DNA of 64,000 nucleotides from Geminicoccaceae bacterium (lineage in GTDB: Bacteria; Pseudomonadota; Alphaproteobacteria; Geminicoccales; Geminicoccaceae). The position numbers and the translations under genes are program-made. Under the pieces are notes generated by a model. It did not search any database, was not told the origin of the DNA, and was given only the letters and a program-made list of their open reading frames with translations. The stretch lies in assembly GCA_025999455.1 (NCBI GenBank), contig AP024683.1, positions 1,247,501 to 1,311,500 on the forward strand, written 5' to 3'. Shown in pieces: positions 55,540-64,000 of the stretch. Each line of letters starts with the position of its first letter. Positions within the stretch are counted from its first letter, which is position 1.

Positions 55540-58410
55540 ATGGCGACGCGACGCGAGCTCGAGCAGACCTCTTTCCTCTACGGCGGCAACGGCGCCTTCC
55601 TCGAAGAGCTCTACGCCCGTTATCTCGCCGATCCGCAATCGGTCGACCCGTCCTGGCGGGCCTATTTCGACGAGCTCGGCCCCGACAATCGCCAGCTCTT
55701 CGAGCGGGCGCGCGCCGCCCTCCAGCCGAAGCCGCGCGAGCTCCGGCTCGTTTCCGAGCGGGCGGGTGGGCCGGTCGCGGCGATCGCGCCGAGCCTCGAT
55801 TCACCCGCCATCAAGGCGCTGGTGCGCGACCATCTGCGCGTCATCATGCTGATCCGCGCCTATCGCGTGCGCGGTCACCTCATCGCCAAGCTCGACCCGC
55901 TCGGTCTCACCGGCAACGACTACCATCCCGAGCTCGACTGGCGGACCTACGGCTTCACCGAGGCTGATCTCGACCGCGAGTTCTACCTCGATTACGTGCT
56001 CGGCCTCGAGAAGGCGACGCTGCGGAAGATCGTCGAGGTCCTGCAGCGCACCTATTCCGGCACGATCGGCATCGAGTTCCTGCACATCCAGGACCCCGAG
56101 CAGAAGGCCTGGATCCAAGCCCGGGTCGAGAATCCCGCGACCTTCGCCGACGTCACGGCCGAAGAGAAACGCGAGATCCTGGAACAATTGACCGTCGCCG
56201 AGGCGTTCGAGCAGTTCCTCCACGTCAAGTTCCCGGGCACCAAGCGCTTCGGTCTCGACGGTGGCGAGAGTGCCATCCCGGCGCTCGAGACGATCATCCG
56301 CACCGCGGCCAGCCTGGGTGTCGAAGAGATCGTGCTCGGGATGCCGCACCGCGGCCGGCTCAACGTCCTCGCCAACGTCATGGGCAAGCCCTACGCCGCG
56401 ATCCTCTCGGAGTTCCAGGGGGCGGCCGTCTACGACCGGTTCTTGGGCTCGGGCGACGTCAAGTACCATCTCGGCACCTCGACCGACCGCAACCTGCCCG
56501 ACGGACGCACGATCCATCTCTCGCTCACCGCCAACCCCTCGCATCTCGAGGCGGTCAACCCGGTCGTCATGGGCAAGGTCCGCGCCAAGCAGCGCCAGCG
56601 CGGCGACGTGGTCGAACGGGCGCGGGTCATGGGCCTCCTGATCCACGGCGACGCCGCCTTCATCGGCCAAGGTGTCGTGCACGAATGCCTCGAGATGTGC
56701 GGGCTCAAGGGCTACCGCATCGGCGGGGTCGTGCACCTCATCATCAACAACCAGATCGGCTTCACGACGAGTCCGCACGCCTCGCGAAGCTCGCCTTATC
56801 CCTCCGACGTGGCGCGCGGCGTCCAGTGCCCGATCTTCCACGTCAACGGCGACGACCCGGTGGCGGTCACCCGGGTGGCGCGCCTGGCGACCGAGTTCCG
56901 GCAGAAGTTCAAGAAGGACGTCGTCATCGACATGTGGTGCTACCGGCGCCACGGCCACAACGAGGGTGACGAGCCGTCCTTCACCCAGCCGATCATGTAC
57001 CGGAAGATCGCCCAACACCCGACCGTCCGGCAGGTCTACGCCCGGACGCTCGAAAGCGAGGGCGTGGTGAAGCCGGGCGAGGCGGGCGAACTCTTGGCGG
57101 CGGTCAACCGCCAGCTCGAGGCCGCCCACGAGGCCTCGAAGACCTACAAGCCCAACCAGGCGGACTGGCTCGAGGGTGCGTGGAAGGGGCTCAAGCGGGC
57201 ACCCGAGGTCTACGAGCGCGGCTCGACCGCGGTGCCGATCGAGAAGCTCCGGGAACTCGGCGAGAAGATCACCGAACTGCCCGAGACTCTCCGCGTCCAC
57301 CCGCGTCTCAAGCGGATCATCGCCCAGCGCCGGGAGGCGATCCGCTCGGGCGAGGGGATCGATTGGGCGACCGCCGAGCATCTGGCTTTCGCGACGCTGC
57401 TCGACGAGGGCTTCGCGGTGCGGCTCTCGGGCGAGGACGTGGGACGCGGCACCTTCAGCCAGCGCCACGCGATCATCTACGATCAGGAGACCGAGGAGCG
57501 CTACGTCCCGCTCCAAACGATCCCCGAGAACCCGCACGATTTCGAGTGCTTCGACAGCCACCTCTCGGAAGAGGCCGTGCTCGGCTACGAGTACGGCCAC
57601 AGCCTCGCCGATCCGAACTGCCTCACGATCTGGGAAGCGCAGTTCGGTGACTTCGCGAACGGCGCCCAGGTCTATTTCGACCAGTTCATCAGCTCGGGCG
57701 AATCCAAGTGGCTGCGGATGTCCGGGCTCGTCTGCCTGTTGCCGCACGGCTACGAGGGCCAGGGGCCGGAGCACAGCTCGGCCCGGCTCGAGCGCTTCCT
57801 CCAGCTCTACGCCGAGCACAACATCCAGGTCTGCTATCCCTCGACGCCGGCCAACTATTTCCACATGCTGCGGCGGCAGCTGCACCGCGACTTCCGCAAG
57901 CCGCTCATCGTCATGACGCCGAAGTCGCTTCTCCGCCACAAGCGGTGCGTGAGCAGCCTCGCCGAGATGGGCCCGGGCACGAGCTTCCACCGGGTGATGT
58001 GGGAGACCCCGCCCTCCGAGGCCGACCGGGCGGTCGACCGGGTGATCCTCTGCTCGGGCAAGGTCTATTACGAGCTCCTCCAGGCCCGCGAGGAGGCCGG
58101 CCTCGACGGCAAGGTGGCGCTCGTCCGCCTGGAGCAGCTCGCCCCCTTCCCCGAAGAGGCGATCACCGCCGAACTCGCCCGCTACCGGCCCGATGCGACC
58201 TACGTCTGGTGCCAGGAAGAGCCGCGCAACATGGGTGCTTGGTTCTTCGTCGCGCCGCGGCTCGAGAACATCATGGAGGCGCAGGGCAAGGCCCAGCGCA
58301 AGCCGCTCTACGCCGGCCGTCGGCCCTCGGCCTCGCCGGCCACCGGTTACCATGCCGAGCACGAGCGCGAGCAACGCCAGCTCGTGGCCGAGGCCCTGGG
58401 GCTCGCCTGA
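55540..58410 (+). CDS. sucA: 2-oxoglutarate dehydrogenase E1 component
   Basis: 956 residues, thiamine-diphosphate enzyme that decarboxylates 2-oxoglutarate and transfers the succinyl group to the lipoyl arm of SucB. N-terminal tail FLYGGNGAFLEELYARYLAD; E1o signature HVKFPGTKRFGLDGGES; GMPHRGRLNVLANV; ThDP-binding NGDDPVAVTRV to HGHNEGDEPSFTQP; transketolase-like C-terminal half with WEAQFGDFANGAQ. Length normal. Preceded by AGGAGCAGG. Confidence 0.97.
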   Translation: MATRRELEQTSFLYGGNGAFLEELYARYLADPQSVDPSWRAYFDELGPDNRQLFERARAALQPKPRELRLVSERAGGPVAAIAPSLDSPAIKALVRDHLRVIMLIRAYRVRGHLIAKLDPLGLTGNDYHPELDWRTYGFTEADLDREFYLDYVLGLEKATLRKIVEVLQRTYSGTIGIEFLHIQDPEQKAWIQARVENPATFADVTAEEKREILEQLTVAEAFEQFLHVKFPGTKRFGLDGGESAIPALETIIRTAASLGVEEIVLGMPHRGRLNVLANVMGKPYAAILSEFQGAAVYDRFLGSGDVKYHLGTSTDRNLPDGRTIHLSLTANPSHLEAVNPVVMGKVRAKQRQRGDVVERARVMGLLIHGDAAFIGQGVVHECLEMCGLKGYRIGGVVHLIINNQIGFTTSPHASRSSPYPSDVARGVQCPIFHVNGDDPVAVTRVARLATEFRQKFKKDVVIDMWCYRRHGHNEGDEPSFTQPIMYRKIAQHPTVRQVYARTLESEGVVKPGEAGELLAAVNRQLEAAHEASKTYKPNQADWLEGAWKGLKRAPEVYERGSTAVPIEKLRELGEKITELPETLRVHPRLKRIIAQRREAIRSGEGIDWATAEHLAFATLLDEGFAVRLSGEDVGRGTFSQRHAIIYDQETEERYVPLQTIPENPHDFECFDSHLSEEAVLGYEYGHSLADPNCLTIWEAQFGDFANGAQVYFDQFISSGESKWLRMSGLVCLLPHGYEGQGPEHSSARLERFLQLYAEHNIQVCYPSTPANYFHMLRRQLHRDFRKPLIVMTPKSLLRHKRCVSSLAEMGPGTSFHRVMWETPPSEADRAVDRVILCSGKVYYELLQAREEAGLDGKVALVRLEQLAPFPEEAITAELARYRPDATYVWCQEEPRNMGAWFFVAPRLENIMEAQGKAQRKPLYAGRRPSASPATGYHAEHEREQRQLVAEALGLA

Positions 58411-58455
58411 CCGGCGCCCGAGGGAAACGAGCCGCCCAGGGAGAAGGGAGCCGCG

Positions 58456-59679
<1,224 letters not shown>

Positions 59680-59695
59680 GCGGGGGCGGCCGCGC

Positions 59696-60436
59696 TCAGC
59701 CCTCGTCCGGCTCGGCGAGGCTGCGCAGCGCCTCGACGTCCTCGATCCGCACCGCGTGGCCGACCGTCGTGACGCCGAGGCGGCGCAGACGGGCGAAAGC
59801 GCGCGAGAGGGTCTCGGGCTGCATGCCGAGCCGGGCCGCGACGAGCGTCTTGTCGAGCGGGAGCTCGAGCACGACCGGCGGCCGGCGGCCTTCGCAGAGC
59901 TTCAAGAGGAACGCCGCGAGCCGCTCGACGGTCGACCGACGCGCGAGCGATTCGATCTGGCGGACGAAGGCCTGCAGCCGGCGAGCCATCGAGGCCATGA
60001 GGTTGCGGCAGAGCGTGCGATCCGCCTCGAGCGCGCCCAGGAACGACGAAGCGGGGACGTGCAGGAGCCGCGAGGGCTCGGCCGCCACCGCGCAGACCGG
60101 GTAACGGCCCGGCCCGAGCATCGCCGCTTCGGCGAAGCTCTCGCCGCGGGCGAAGAGCGCGATCGTGATCTCGGCGCCGTCCGGTGTCTCGCGGTAGAGG
60201 CGGACCCAACCGTCGAGCACGACGTAGAAGCGGTCGGCCGGGTCGCCCTGGAGGAAGAGCGTGGTGCCCCGGGCGTGCTCGTGGACGCGCGCGTCGGCGA
60301 GCAGGGAAGCGAGGGCGGCGAACGGCAAACCCGCGAAGAGCGGCAAGGCGCGGACGATCGCGAGATCGTCCGCGGCCATGCCGGTGCGGCGGAGCAGGGC
60401 GTCCACCCGCTCCCTTTCGACCGCCGGCTCGACCAT
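59696..60436 (-). CDS. Crp/Fnr-family regulator, Dnr/Nnr type
   Basis: 246 residues. Cyclic-nucleotide-like sensor domain (LFAGLPFAALASLLADARV, GDPADRFYVVLDGWVRLYR, GESFAEAAMLG), a long dimer helix, and a C-terminal winged helix with recognition helix PETLSRAFARLR. The Glu-x-x-Ser-Arg pattern predicts binding to TTGA(T/C)-N4-(G/A)TCAA. The N-terminal FNR cysteines are missing, so it is not an oxygen-sensing FNR; the Dnr/Nnr nitric-oxide-responsive group is the best fit, matching nirI and nirS next door. 60 bases after nirI on the same strand. Confidence 0.88.
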   Translation of the reverse strand: MVEPAVERERVDALLRRTGMAADDLAIVRALPLFAGLPFAALASLLADARVHEHARGTTLFLQGDPADRFYVVLDGWVRLYRETPDGAEITIALFARGESFAEAAMLGPGRYPVCAVAAEPSRLLHVPASSFLGALEADRTLCRNLMASMARRLQAFVRQIESLARRSTVERLAAFLLKLCEGRRPPVVLELPLDKTLVAARLGMQPETLSRAFARLRRLGVTTVGHAVRIEDVEALRSLAEPDEG

Positions 60437-60496
60437 GCCTCCCCTCCCCCAGGGGCGGTCCCATGCTGCCCGAGCCTCGGGTTCTCCGGAAGGGGT

Positions 60497-64000
<3,504 letters not shown>

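Noticed and set aside
59696-60436. Oxygen-sensing FNR
   Set aside because: The N-terminal cysteine cluster that would bind 4Fe-4S is absent.

Overview
The window is a dense, very GC-rich piece of a Gram-negative chromosome. Gene content and order point to an alphaproteobacterium of the broad Rhodospirillales type. Evidence includes lysC divergent from ubiG with ptsP nearby, an mdh-sucCDAB TCA cluster, a RegB/RegA redox two-component system, TTAA-N7-TTAA (CtrA-type) boxes, and a denitrification locus (Dnr-type regulator, NirI, cytochrome cd1 NirS). I see no tRNA, rRNA, CRISPR array or insertion sequence. Many genes overlap by 4 bases, and GTG or TTG starts are common.

Layout. 1-4,955 (minus): ispG (cut by the left edge), a RodZ-like protein, ptsP and a nitronate-monooxygenase-like flavoprotein; lysC follows to 6,184. 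ubiG is divergent from lysC. 7,003-13,823 (minus): a sulfotransferase, an unrecognised possible glycosyltransferase, pqiC-pqiB-pqiA and an orphan family-5 solute-binding protein. 13,989-19,133 (plus): a VWA protein, a membrane DnaJ protein, galU, ugd and a phosphohexomutase. 19,504-24,107: a 1,196-residue TPR protein behind a CtrA-type box, converging with galE.

24,464-46,341 is an exopolysaccharide island of the XrtA/PEP-CTERM type. It holds the export lipoprotein, chain-length determinant, tyrosine kinase, outer-membrane protein, AAA ATPase, polysaccharide deacetylase, FemAB-like protein, TIGR03087-type glycosyltransferase, Wzx flippase, TIGR03013-type sugar transferase and the PrsK/PrsR regulators, plus further glycosyltransferases. 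Two things stand out. The tyrosine kinase and the outer-membrane beta-barrel protein are one continuous reading frame. The exosortase (XrtA) that names these loci is absent from the window, including from the FemAB/TIGR03087 junction where I would look first; no PEP-CTERM protein or Wzy polymerase is seen either.

46,527-52,321: a RegB-like kinase with two tandem RegA-like regulators that share an almost identical DNA-binding end, a ribbon-helix-helix/PAS-like protein, and a secreted RTX/DUF4114 protein. 52,471-59,679: mdh-sucC-sucD-sucA-sucB. 59,696-64,000: dnr-like, nirI and nirS (cut by the right edge), with a perfect FNR/DNR palindrome between nirI and nirS.

In combination, galU, ugd, the phosphohexomutase and galE supply nucleotide sugars to the exopolysaccharide machinery under PrsK/PrsR, while RegBA and Dnr link redox state and nitrogen oxides to respiration. 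All family assignments come from reading motifs and gene order; no database search was run.
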